Notes: generated by a model not told the origin, from the letters alone. DNA of 64,000 nt from Mermis nigrescens (GCA_036768485.1 JAVLUZ010000273.1:810963-874962), one strand, 5' to 3'. Positions 11,335 through 21,828 are shown, counted from the stretch's first letter. Translations and numbers: made by a program.

Positions 11335-14127
11335 GTAGTCGCGCCCCTTTCTCGTACTTTGCGTTTAAAAGTTCTGTATTTCAATTCAAGAAGTTTGTTA
11401 AATAAGCTAGGTGATTTAAAACTGTTACTAAATAGCAAACAGTTTGAAATAATACTTTGTTGTGAATCTTGGCTTTATCCTGAAATTCCAGATAGTCTAC
11501 TTTGCAGTTCAAATAATTACCAAATTATTCGATGTGATCGGTTAAATAAACGTGGGGGTGGACTTATAGTTTTTGCTAATAATAATCTACATATTAAACA
11601 CATCAAAATTCCTATCAATTTTCCTGCCTGTGAAATTTTAATTTTTGATTTATGCAATACTGATTTCAAAACTAGATTTATTCTAGCTTATCGTCCTCCT
11701 ACTTATGATATTATGTATGCTGAAAGTCTTTGTAATTCTATTGAATGGGCTTCTAATGTACCTTATCCTTTATTAATTGTTGGTGATTTTAATCTTCCTA
11801 AAATTAATTGGGTCTCCAACACCTTTCCTTCTGATCCCATCAATACTTTATTTTATGACACCTTCTGTACAACTGGTTTGGAGCAACTAATCCGTAGTCC
11901 AACTCACGATAATAATATATTAGATTTGCTTTTTTCACTTAATCAAGCCATTAACGTGAAGATATCACCTCCTTTTTCTGTTAGTGATCATAATTCTATT
12001 GCTTTCGAAATTCAAGGGTACGAAGAGACAAATCACATGCCCTCTTGTTTAAATTTTCGAAAAGCCAATTACGAGTTAATTTCTATGCGATTAGCCACTG
12101 TTTCTTGGCCCGATTTATTTAATCAGTGTACTTCGGCAGATGATATGTATAATGTTTTTGTTTCAGTTCTTCAAACTATTAGTTCTGATCTAATACCTAA
12201 AAAAGTACATAGAAATTTTAAGAAAGTATTTCCTAAACACATCCGTAAGTTATATTTAAAAAAACTTAAATTATGGAAAAATTACAAAAAGTTCAAAACT
12301 CGAACAAATCGAACTATCTATTCTAGTTTCTGCAAATCTATAAAAAGAGAAACCAAAAATTTTTACGCTAAAGAAGAATTAGAAGTTTTGAAATCAGGCG
12401 ATATCCGTAACTTTTACAATTTTGTTAATTCTCGTTTAAAAATCAGGAAAAGTTCATTTCCCCTGACTTTATCTAATGGTATTGAATTAGATGACGATCA
12501 TGTAAAAGCTAATCATTTTAACTCATATTTTGCCTCTGTTTTCACTGTTGATGATCAAAATCTTCCTGTTTTTCAGGCTCGTACTTTTTCTTCGTTAGCA
12601 GAAATGAATTTCGATGTAGACACCGTTTACAGAGCTATTCGCGAATCTAAACCAAGTACTGCATGTGGCCCTGATGGCCTATGCTCATTTTTTATTAAAA
12701 AACTAAGTTATTTGCTTTCTCCTCCTCTTGCTTCTATCTTTGAAACTTCTTTTCGATCAGGTTCAATTCCAAAATTGTGGTATCAAGCAAACGTAATTCC
12801 AGTTTTCAAAAATAAAGGTGATTCTGCTTGTGTAGAAAATTATCGTCCGATTTCGTTGTGTTGCTCTCCTTGTAAAATTATGGAAAAAATTGTTAATAAA
12901 AAGATTCTGGATTACTTAAATATAAATAATTTACTTTCTCCTCTCCAATTTGGATTTTTAAAAGGTCGATCATGTGAAATGCAATTGCTAAAGTGTAAAA
13001 ACGAATGGGCAAAATTTATTGATAGAAAATCTACTGTAGATGTAATTTTTATCGACTTTAAAAAAGCTTTCGATTCTTTATCGCACACAAAATTACTTCA
13101 TAAACTTTCTGCATATGGTCTAAATGGTTTTCTTTTCAACTGGCTTAAATCTTTTTTATCCTCTCGATCTCAGTGCGTTGTTGTTAATAGTTCTTTTTCA
13201 GATAGCTTTAATGTAACTAGCGGCGTCCCGCAAGGGAGCGTGATAGGGCCAACCCTTTTTCTGATTTACATTAATGATTTATGTGATAATATGAGTAGTC
13301 GTATTCGGTTATTTGCTGACGATGTTAAAATGTATAATTTGTCCTCTTCTAAAACTATACTTCAAAACGACCTTAATAAGCTTTATACATGGTCGCGTGA
13401 ATGGCAGCTTCAGATATCTATTGATAAATGCTCAGTTTTGTACATGGGTTATAATAATCCTAAACATCAATATTTTATTGGAAATCAACTTTTACCTTCT
13501 GATTCTGACTGTGTCCGCGATTTAGGTGTTCTAATGTCTCAAAATTTGAAATTTCAGCAGCACTATCATGAAGTGATTAAAAAAGCTTCTCAGCGATCCA
13601 GTCTGATACTGAAGTTATTCTTCTCTCGTGATCATAAAATTTTGTCTCGTGCTTTTGTTGTATATGTTCGTCCGCTTTTAGAGTACTGCTGTACCGTTTG
13701 GAGTCCTTATCGTATTCGAGATATTGATCGTATCGAGCGAGTTCAGCGCAAGTTTACCCGTTGTATTTTTGGTTTTAACAGTGGTTTGTCATATAATGAT
13801 CGTTTAAAAAGTCTGTCGTTAGAACGTCTCGAAATACGCCGTATTCGTTTTGCTTTATCCTTTTATTATCAGATTATTAATGGAAAATCACACATTCTCT
13901 GTGACGAGTTTTTCGCATTTAATCGCAACTATACTCGCTCTGTCAATAACCTTAAACTGACTGTTCCAGTAGCTCGTTCAGATATTCTCAAGTATGATTT
14001 CAGTCATAGATATGTGAATCTGTGGAATTCACTTCCAGTTGATGTTGTAAATTCACCTAGCTTAGAAATTTTTAAACGCAAACTAAATGCTTTTGATTTT
14101 TCTGTTCATCTGAAGGGGCACGTGTAA
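11335..14127 (+). CDS. LINE 2 ORF2: intact endonuclease-reverse transcriptase (CR1/Jockey-like)
   Basis: A single uninterrupted frame of about 930 codons runs from just after TAG (11332-11334) to TAA 14125-14127. The N-terminal APE endonuclease shows FNSRSLLNK, CESWLYP, RCDRLNKRGGGL, AYRPPTYD, GDFNLPKINW and SDHNSIAF. The reverse transcriptase shows NYRPISLCC, LQFGFLKGRSC, IDFKKAFDSLSH, SGVPQGSVIGPTLF and FADD (13312-13323). A conserved C-terminal region ends in HLKGHV. There is no ATG between the TAG and the endonuclease; the first in-frame Met falls after AYRPPTYD (at 11711, near residue 126). All catalytic motifs visible to me are intact, so the protein could be active if translated, while ORF1 of the same copy is broken. 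Confidence 0.92.
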   Translation, partial: VVAPLSRTLRLKVLYFNSRSLLNKLGDLKLLLNSKQFEIILCCESWLYPEIPDSLLCSSNNYQIIRCDRLNKRGGGLIVFANNNLHIKHIKIPINFPACEILIFDLCNTDFKTRFILAYRPPTYDIMYAESLCNSIEWASNVPYPLLIVGDFNLPKINWVSNTFPSDPINTLFYDTFCTTGLEQLIRSPTHDNNILDLLFSLNQAINVKISPPFSVSDHNSIAFEIQGYEETNHMPSCLNFRKANYELISMRLATVSWPDLFNQCTSADDMYNVFVSVLQTISSDLIPKKVHRNFKKVFPKHIRKLYLKKLKLWKNYKKFKTRTNRTIYSSFCKSIKRETKNFYAKEELEVLKSGDIRNFYNFVNSRLKIRKSSFPLTLSNGIELDDDHVKANHFNSYFASVFTVDDQNLPVFQARTFSSLAEMNFDVDTVYRAIRESKPSTACGPDGLCSFFIKKLSYLLSPPLASIFETSFRSGSIPKLWYQANVIPVFKNKGDSACVENYRPISLCCSPCKIMEKIVNKKILDYLNINNLLSPLQFGFLKGRSCEMQLLKCKNEWAKFIDRKSTVDVIFIDFKKAFDSLSHTKLLHKLSAYGLNGFLFNWLKSFLSSRSQCVVVNSSFSDSFNVTSGVPQGSVIGPTLFLIYINDLCDNMSSRIRLFADDVKMYNLSSSKTILQNDLNKLYTWSREWQLQISIDKCSVLYMGYNNPKHQYFIGNQLLPSDSDCVRDLGVLMSQNLKFQQHYHEVIKKASQRSSLILKLFFSRDHKILSRAFVVYVRPLLEYCCTVWSPYRIRDIDRIERVQRKFTRCIFGFNSGLSYNDRLKSLSLERLEIRRIRFALSFYYQIINGKSHILCDEFFAFNRNYTRSVNNLKLTVPVARSDILKYDFSHRYVNLWNSLPVDVVNSPSLEIFKRKLNAFDFSVHLKGHV

Positions 14128-14286
14128 GTTTTCACGTTCGTGACTGCGTGTCCCGTTGCTGACGTTTTAGTCATATATCGTTTTATCATATCTTTGTATC
14201 GTACGCTGTGTCTTTATTTTTACCATGTCTTGTACGTTTTGCAATAAATCTTTGTTGTTGTTGTTGTTTGTTGACTCAGCGAATAA

Positions 14287-14321
<35 letters not shown>

Positions 14322-14322
14322 C
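14128..14322 (+). repeat. LINE 2 3' UTR with duplicated AATAAAT-(TTG)n tail
   Basis: After the ORF2 stop comes a short UTR, then GCAATAAATCTTTG followed by (TTG)n, then CAGCGAATAAATTG and a longer (TTG)n ending at about 14321. CR1-clade LINEs commonly end in a short tandem microsatellite instead of poly(A). The doubled AATAAAT-(TTG)n suggests slippage during target-primed reverse transcription (inference). Confidence 0.7.
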
Positions 14323-14368
14323 GTGCCCCCCCCCCAAACAAAATTCTATATATGGGCCTGTCGCGAAG

Positions 14369-14754
14369 CACCGAATTTTTCGGGTTTATTCACAATTAAT
14401 CGTCGCAGAATAGCGTCACGAAACCGCATAGTCCCATTTTAAAAAATTCAAAGTTTTTCCCACGCCAATGCATGGAGGCGATTACTGGCGCAATTCGAAT
14501 GACCCACTTTTTTGTCTGTAGACTAACTTACTTTCTGATAACGAAGTTAAGCGAAAAGGAAATTGCTAGATGAATCGAAGGTAACAAAACGCTAGTACAA
14601 ACCGATCGATCCAAAACAGTTCAGCCAGCGGCAAGCAAGCTCTTAATGATAAGTGTGCTTATACTGTACTGACGATAGGCAGCCATGAACTATTGCTATT
14701 TTCAAAACGAAAAAAATTACCTGCACATCAATAGTATGATTTAATCAAGTTTAT
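14369..14754. other. Unassigned stretch without gene
   Basis: Begins with ACCGAATTTTTCGGG, the outer half of the hairpin interrupted at 4603-14360. The rest is AT-rich and shows no domain or clear repeat boundary. Confidence 0.3.
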
Positions 14755-15107
14755 AAGAGCAACTGCCGTTAAGATTTGCACATTCGGTCCCGATGACCTG
14801 TCGCAAAAACAAATGAAATTTTGTCCATCGGTAGGTCTTGGTACCAGATGAAAATGTGTAAAGTAAAAGTTTACAAAAATGCTCCTGGGCTTTTATAGCA
14901 AGCATCAAAGTTCCGGGTTTTGAATTTTTGCGAAAAATGGGTTATTTGAAAAATTTTGTTGTCAAACTTCAGTCGCATTTTTAGACCTGTAAACGGGTCG
15001 TTACAACAACGAGAATGGATTTTTAAGATAGAGAAAATCTTACTGATTTTAAAACATGTTTTAAATTTTATGCCCGGTTCACCGTTCTTTTTTTATGCTA
15101 AGTTTTG
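14755..15107 (+). repeat. Left arm of a long inverted repeat (partner 22318-22823)
   Basis: Carries GAGCAACTGCCGTTAAGATT, CATCGGTAGG, GCTCCTGGGCTTTTATAGCA, GACCTGTAAACGGGTCGTTA and ATGCCCGGTTCACCG. All recur in reverse-complement order at 22318-22823. The right arm has about 145 bp (22478-22622) that this arm lacks. The arms bracket about 7.2 kb. Confidence 0.75.
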
Positions 15108-15798
15108 AATATGTCGAGAATGCGTTGTACATAAGTATGTACTTTTAGGACTGTTCGTCTCTTATTTGGGCGAAGATTGGCATCCATATTTGTGATAATT
15201 CCTTCTGTGAATAAAAACCACACGCTAATATAAAATTTTTTAGCAGATGCGCAGTCAGTGAGACCGTGTCATAAACTAAAAAGTAAAGTTGGACAGAAAA
15301 TAGCTAATCTAAAACAATGTTAAAGCAGACTTTAATAATTGCGTTTGATGACTTTAATTGCAATGTTTGATGACTGCCTGTACGCTTTGAAATCATACGT
15401 GCGTTGTTGGGGAGGGATTGACCCATACATGGGTAGTGGGCAACGACCGAATTCTGGAGGGTCCGATAAGGCAAAATTGCCAAAAATAGCACCGAACAAC
15501 TTAATTCTTGGGGTGTATCGATTTTAAGGGATCCGAATTCTGGGGTCCATTGCCCTTCACGCCCATTGCTTGTCTTAACTCCGTGCAGAATGGCGCTGGA
15601 TCCCCCAGGATTGTCAATTTGTTAAAAATCATAAAACTATGTTGTTTTGAGAGTTTTTAGCTGATTTATGACTGAAAAACGTCTGCGACGTTAACGTTCG
15701 TATTCACGTTCATACGTTTTTCTGAGTTTTTTTTCTAGCGTTTTGCGCCTGATAATACTATTTAATGACATTTACTGGTCCACTTGGCACTTATTTTT
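15108..15798. other. Unassigned stretch without gene
   Basis: Low-complexity AT-rich DNA with a GGGAGGGATTGACCCATACATGGG block near 15410, reminiscent of hAT-like debris. Open frames here have no recognisable content. Confidence 0.3.
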
Positions 15799-16566
15799 AT
15801 AAGCAAAGAAAAATGCTCCGATGGAACAAAAAAGATGAATATACTTGGAATTGTGGATTATTATGGATGTAAAAGGAGGGGACTAGGAAAAATCTACCTA
15901 AAGTCGGAAAATCTGCTAAAAATCACACTTTCTCTAAGCAACGCAAAAAATCGATGTATATTCTGCGGCCAACAGATTAAAATAAATATTCAACCATAAC
16001 AATGATTGAAACAGCAGCACGTTAGCTATGCAGTAGCTATGGGAAATGATATTAAGTAAACTAACAGTCTTCCAAGCCAATTGAATGAAATAGCAAACAT
16101 CGAAGACAATTGAAGACATGGTTGGTTTAAAACAGTAGGAAACGCGTAAGTTGACATGAAACAGACTAAATGTAGATACACTAGCATGCCCGAAACGATT
16201 GTGTGCACTAATCAATCGGCTCCTGCTTTGCTTGCTATAATGCTCATAACAAAATAAAACAACTTTAAATACAATAACTCTTAGTTTTCTATCAATCAGG
16301 CGCCAGCAATTTAAAAAAGTAACCTTGATAGATTTCGTTTATACACTCTTATCTGAAACTTCGAACATTATTTAAAAAAGACACTTTTTTAGAGGCCGCA
16401 GAATATACATCGATTTTTTGCGTTGCTTAGAGAAAGTGTGATTTTTAGCAGATTTTCCGACTTTAGGTAGATTTTCCCTAGTCCCCTCCTTTTACATCCA
16501 TAATAATCCACAATTCCAATTATATTCATCTTTTTTGTTCCATCGGAGCATTTTTCTTTGCTAGTA
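15799..16566. mobile_element. Element T, copy 1: ~175-bp terminal inverted repeats
   Basis: AGCAAAGAAAAATGCTCCGA, then GGATGTAAAAGGAGGGGACTAG and CTTTCTCTAAGCAACGCAAA up to TCTGCGGCC (15801-15967) recur inverted at 16392-16565. The 420-bp centre is non-coding. Copies at 24085 and about 29878 share arms but have diverged centres. It lacks a transposase. Ends read (T)ACTAGCAAAG; a TA or short duplication is possible but not proven. Confidence 0.8.
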
Positions 16567-16869
16567 AACTACTTTTAATTAGCGTGATTTCAGTACATCA
16601 GTCAGTAAACACAATCAGTAACATGCCACAATAATGACAACAGTCCAAGAACGCGGAAAACAATATTGTTCTTAACATCTGCATTATCCTCTTTAAACAA
16701 GGCAACCTTATTGACACCATCCATTTTCAAATTAAAATTCCATTAAGTTATTTCTTCTTAATGTGCAGTTCACTTATAATCAAGCACAAATATTTAACTA
16801 ACGAATTCACATTGCAAATCCTCACTCAATCAATACACAAGCACAATGTGTTGTGACTTTTGAAATTGA

Positions 16870-16911
16870 AAACACCCAATTTTCAATTTTCAAATTGAAA
16901 ATTGGGTGTTT
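16870..16911. repeat. Perfect 20-bp-arm hairpin
   Basis: Arms AAACACCCAATTTTCAATTT and its exact reverse complement are separated by only TC. It would extrude as a strong cruciform or fold as an RNA hairpin. It lies between element T copy 1 and the GTGTAAA array. Confidence 0.85.
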
Positions 16912-17304
16912 GAATTTGCGATAAAGAAAATAATCAAAAGATAGTCACTTGGTTCATTTAAGCCGAGTAATAAAATAACGACCGTCCACCAATTCCAAAC
17001 TAAACGCGACTAATCTGATCACTATGAAAAAGTTTTAAAAAATGAGCTTGCTAAGCGAGAGTTGTAAACCAAGAGAAACTTAAAGTTAAAACCTACCATT
17101 AAATTATTAAGAGAATTATAAAAGATTTTAAACTTTAAGAAAATGGAAAAGGCGGGATGTTGGTAAATTAGAAGGCAAAGTTTTTCGGCAAAAATTCAAA
17201 AACTTCACGCAAATATCAAATGTAAGGAACACTAACGCTTTGATTTGGTAGTAAAATAAATTTGTAGGATAGACTACATATTAACAACAAATGAATAGTG
17301 CAAA

Positions 17305-19626
17305 CTTTACACAACTACTAGGTGTAGAGAATACTAAAAGTTTACGGCTTATTAATGTACATGATTACAATAAAGCTGCATATCTTTGTCGACTTCTGTG
17401 CACAGTAGTGTGATTGCTGGTTCATTTTAAACCACTTTTGCAGGCAATTTACATCAATTAAACGATAGCTCTCCATGTGCAAGATTTTGTGAAACATATT
17501 ATAAACACGGCTAAGAAAGATTTAACTTTAATGCAACCCATTTAAGACAAAATTACATCTCTTCAATGATCTAAGGACACTTGAACATAATTTTTAAATC
17601 ACTTTAGATTACTTTTGAGGGTAAACAAACTCACTTAATCGATGTCTCACATATGAATCCTTGAAAATTTCTTGACTTCAGTTACAAAGTCTCTGCAAGT
17701 CTATCGAATTAAGGTTAACACGTAATGTAAACTTTACACAAACACATAGCGTAAAGAATATTTTAGTCGGATTCGTAATTTTGATATTGCTCCGATATTA
17801 CTTTCAACATTTATGGAAGAATGAGGCTCCATAATGTTTTAAAGACAATAAACATTAGGTTTAAACCACTTTGCAATACTGCTGAGTGTAAGCAAGCGCG
17901 CCCAACTGACGTATATATTTCATTCCCTGTAAATTTTTATATCTCAGGAAAAAATTTCGGTTTTTGCAATGCTCTAGAACAAAGGCTAACATGCAGTGTA
18001 AAAAATTACTCGGATATTATGATCAACATTCATGAAAGAATTATGTCTCTACAATGGTCTGAGGACATATAAAAAATGAGTGTAAACTACTTTACATCAC
18101 TGTTGGATGTAAACAAACGCACCTACGTGACGTCTCACATTTGATCCTTTGAAAACTTCTAGACTCCAGGAAAAAATTAGGTTTCTGGGATGCTCAAAAA
18201 CGAAGATAAATACATATGTAGTGTAAACTTCATGTAAACACCTAGTGTAAAGAAGATTTTAGTCAGATTCGTAATTTTGATATTGTTCCGATATTACGAT
18301 TAATATTTATGAAAAAATTAAGTCTACATAATGTTCTATGGGCAAACTAACAATTGGTGTAAACTACTTTACAACACCGTAGAGTGTAAACATATGCGCC
18401 AGACTGGCATATCAAATTTGGTTCCTAATCCATTTCTAGACTTGATTAACGTGTCCCTGACTCGTAACCGGAGAAGCAGGCAGAAAAAACAAGACAGAAA
18501 AGCATTTTAAACTCCAAATTTTTGACTTTACACTCGCTAAATATTAATTTATAGACAATTTGCTTTGACATGCACCCGATATAAAGCACTTTATTTTTAT
18601 TCTATTAGACTTATCCCAACTTCTGGACGGAGAAAGTGGCGAACAAAAAACGCAACAAAAACGTATTTTCCATCATTTAGAACACTGTAAACTTTAAAAT
18701 TCCGTACCGAACTCCCCATTGAGTTTAAAGAAATTCGGTTTGGTACAATTTGTAGCTTTTAAATCGTAGTACATTCCTGTGTGCCAAAATTCTGTTGCAA
18801 AAATTATTTGGTATGATTTATCAATCAAACTTCGGAAAAAACGTGTTTTTTCGCCGATTTTTTACCTCTGATTTCGATCTTTACACCCCCATAAATAACT
18901 CAATATTGCGTTTTTTTAAATGCGGTTTCCTGCGATGTTTAGCCCCTGAGACGCACTTTATTAATGCTGTCTTTGATTTACACTGACTCATAAGCGGAAA
19001 AATTTGGCAGAGAAATCTTAGTTAAAATCCGTTTTTTTACACCATCCACTAGAGTGTAAACTTTAAACCCCAGGATCTAACTCACCATAAAGCATAGAAG
19101 ACTTTGCTTATATGCAGAATGTAGCCCTTGATCCGCTCTACATTTCTGACAGAAAACATTTTGAAAAACTCATAACCGGAGTTAGTATCGGACATAGGCA
19201 GGTTGAAAACTCGACCAAAAAGTGCTTTTTCACCCCCAGATTTTCGCACTCTTTACACTGCCATTCGATAACTAATGCGAATTTCAAAAAACAAAAAAAG
19301 TATCATCTGTAGAATTCATCCCTCTATTATCCTATCCTGTTCAATCCTTCGAGTCATCAATACTCAGTTGTCCACATGCCGCAGTAAAAAGGTCCCAAAA
19401 TTTGTCCTATGTTATAACTTTACACAAAAACTTTACACCTTCTTTACACAGTCAATTTTGAGTTTCAAGAAAAACAAAAAAACATGGGCAGCGACTTTTT
19501 TTATTATATTTCTTTTAAAAAAACCGCACCTTCCAGAAGTGTCCCGTTATAGCTGTAGGGGGTGCACAGGTGTTGGGGTACCCAAGTATATTATAGGTAC
19601 GCGCTAACGCGCTACCTAAGATCGGG
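17305..19626 (+). repeat. GTGTAAA-rich composite repeat, copy 1
   Basis: The first ~1.1 kb is a decayed tandem array (units at about 17730, 17995 and 18227) with paired AGTGTAAAC / TTTACAC blocks and the phrase TTGATATTG(C/T)TCCGATATTA. The next ~1.2 kb (18400-19600) is single-copy-like but nearly identical to 26320-27545. The right end is AAGTATATTATAGGTACG, closing with an imperfect hairpin AGGTACGCGC-TAAC-GCGCTACCT at 19596-19618. It follows element T copy 1. Confidence 0.75.
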
Positions 19627-20372
19627 ATAGTAATTTATGCACAGAAAAGGATTTCTTACTTCTTATAATGACTTCTTGAGTATTTTTCAGTGCTTTGCGC
19701 CAATTTTTGCTCTATTTTGAGCACATTTTTCATAGGAAACTTTCGCGAATTTCTAGCTTTTATTGGAATTATTTCTGTCTATCAAGACATGGCAAAAAGC
19801 CGAGTTCTATCATAACAAACGGATTTTTCGGACAACTTTTAAAAGTATTTAGAAAATTTAAAATTCTGCCCGTGTCAGATAATCCTGGATCCTGCCACTG
19901 TATATAGGCGTGGCTGATATAGATTTACCGATTTTTAGCAAAAACAGCCAAAAAATAGCTAAATACGGCCAAGAATTCGATTTTTCCTGAAATCCGGGGA
20001 CGGAGCCAAAATTTTCTGGGCTTTTGTGCGGATGGAAGGGACAGCCAACTTTGGATATAATGATTCCTTTAAACCCCCCGTTACATGACATTGTAGTTAT
20101 ACTATTTAATTTTTTGTCCACTTTGACGATATTTATTGTGGTATATGTAAATACATAGGTACGCGTCACTGACTTAACTATTTTTTCATCTCTTCTTAGG
20201 ACCGAAGCGAAAAATGAAGGAACCGTACTACAACTAATGAAGACTGATTATGTAATTACGTTAACTTGATTCTGTTATCAATTATACTGCCTATTTCTTG
20301 TATTCATTTTTATTTAGAAATGCTGGTCTTTTTCACAAAGCCTTATGCATAAATACATACATAGGTACCTTT
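19627..20372. other. Repeat-derived stretch without gene
   Basis: Contains phrases shared with family E (AAAAACAGCCAAAAAATAGC, 19937-19960) and a GGATCCTGCCACTGTATA (19888-19905) that looks like an hAT right end (compare GGATCCGCCACTG at 46372). No gene was seen. Confidence 0.35.
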
Positions 20373-21828
20373 CACATGTGGGAGTGGGGGGTTGGGGTAT
20401 GCACCCCCTAGAAGTCCGAATACCCCTTCTTCCATAAACCAAAATATGCACCCCCAGAATTCAATTTTTTTAAAATTTTTTCTCGCTTTTTTCGAAATTT
20501 TTGATCCCAATGGACAGTGTTTTTTTTTGCACGGGCCTCTTTGCACCGTGCAAAAAACCTCCCAAAATCCTTTTGCACGACCGAAAATTTTTTTGTACAA
20601 TGTATTTTATATACAAAAATTTTCCGCGCTTCGCGCGGTAGGATACTGTAGGTTTAGCCGTTATATCTTTCACACTATGTTTACCCTGAGAAAAACGACA
20701 GATTTGCGATTTCTGTAACAAATTTTCAGCACATTTAATAGTTTCTGCAGGAATTTAATGCTCAAAAAATAAAATGACATATTTTTCTAGCGATTCATGT
20801 TATAAGTGGATAAATATAATAAGTCGCGCGAAGCGCGAAAATTTTTTCCTATTTTCGAGCCAGAAAATCTTAAAAATGATCAAATGTAAAATTTTATTTG
20901 AAATGTTTATGCTGAAAATATCTATAAAAGTGAAGAAATCGCGCGAAGCGCGAAACTTTATTGGGATTTTCCAAAAAAAGCACTTCAGATTTTTCACTTT
21001 CTAGCACTGAAAAATGTGTACAAAACAACACTGTAATGCTAAAATTAAAATAGGGCTTCAATCGTCATAATTATCGAAATCCTGTTTAAAAACATATGAA
21101 AGCTCTGAAAATGGCATGAGCAAAAAATGAAAAAATAGCGTAATTACCTATTAACATGACGCAGAAAACTTAATTAACAATTTGTAGGCACTGTAAAGTA
21201 AAACAAAAACCTAATGATTCGTTTAACCTGGTCTAGAAATTTACTACATTAGGGAAAAGTGTCGAAAAAAGGCATGGGACATCAAGCACTAGTGCCGAAA
21301 ATCTTTGCATTTTTTCCAAAAAGTGCTCATTTGAAACTTTTTGCACTTTTAAAATTGGGTGACCTTTGAAAAAAGTAAAACAAGCTAAAACAAGATCCAC
21401 GTCTTGCTAATTCGGTAATGGAATACGCAAAGTAGAATAAGCCTGTCTGCATCAGAAATGAAAATAGGATGAAAAATTGAACTCAGTGGGCGCGCTGGAA
21501 AGAAAATATTTTGGTGTTATCCGGCGCGAAGCGCCGAAAATTTTTTGAAAATTTGATTTTAAAGTGACCTGGGCGTTCAAAAATCGACATATTTTACATT
21601 ATTTTTGCCCAAATTTTTCTTTGCACCGTGCAAAAATCACCAAATTTTTTCTTTGCACGGGCCCAAAAAAGTTTGCACTGTGCAAAAAAAACACTGCCAA
21701 TGGATAGAATTCGATTAAAAACGTTGAAAAATAGTGTTCTCATCGCCATACCACCATTTTTAGGACCATTTTTTGGCTTTTTAAAAATTTGCACCCCCCA
21801 TCCCAGAATTTCGGTCTGCCCACCTATG
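20373..21828. mobile_element. Family A MITE, split by a 1.2-kb element
   Basis: The left part (CACATGTGGGAG.. to ..TTGATCCCAATGGA) and the right part (CCAATGGATAG.. to ..GCCCACCTATG) are two halves of one family A copy. They are separated exactly by the element at 20515-21696. Flanking octamers of family A itself (GTACCTTT / GTAGCAAC) match poorly here. Confidence 0.65.
20515..21696. mobile_element. hAT-type element with CAGTGTTTTTTTTGCAC ends, perfect TSD
   Basis: Both ends begin CAGTGTTTTTTTTGCAC in inverted orientation. The octamer CCAATGGA flanks it on both sides (20507-20514 and 21697-21704). The subterminal parts fold: TTTGCACGGGCC..TTTGCACCGTGCAAA left, TTTGCACGGGCC..GCACTGTGC right. 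The interior holds GCGCTTCGCGC hairpins at about 20629, 20825 and 20941 plus GGCGCGAAGCGCC at about 21523. No transposase. Confidence 0.85.

Larger units (their letters stand above)
4603..14360. mobile_element. hAT-end-bracketed composite interval (9.8 kb) with nested insertions
   Basis: The left end CAGGCCCGTATCCAGGGGG matches the start of the 797-bp element at 2750. The right end ..TATATATGGGCCTG (to 14360) matches the family's right end. Flanks GTGCGAAG (4595-4602) and TCGCGAAG (14361-14368) agree at 6 of 8 positions. Removing the interval and one flank restores the hairpin GGTGCGAAGCACCG found elsewhere. I infer one hAT insertion later swollen by the hAT element at 5085, the small element at 6292 and two LINEs. 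The alternative is that the two ends belong to different insertions. Confidence 0.55.

Noticed and set aside
13313..13525. A separate small gene inside LINE 2 ORF2
   Set aside because: It is an out-of-frame shadow of the reverse transcriptase.
17305..19626. A CRISPR-like array
   Set aside because: Spacing is irregular, repeats are short words within long diverged units, no cas genes, and the genome is eukaryotic.
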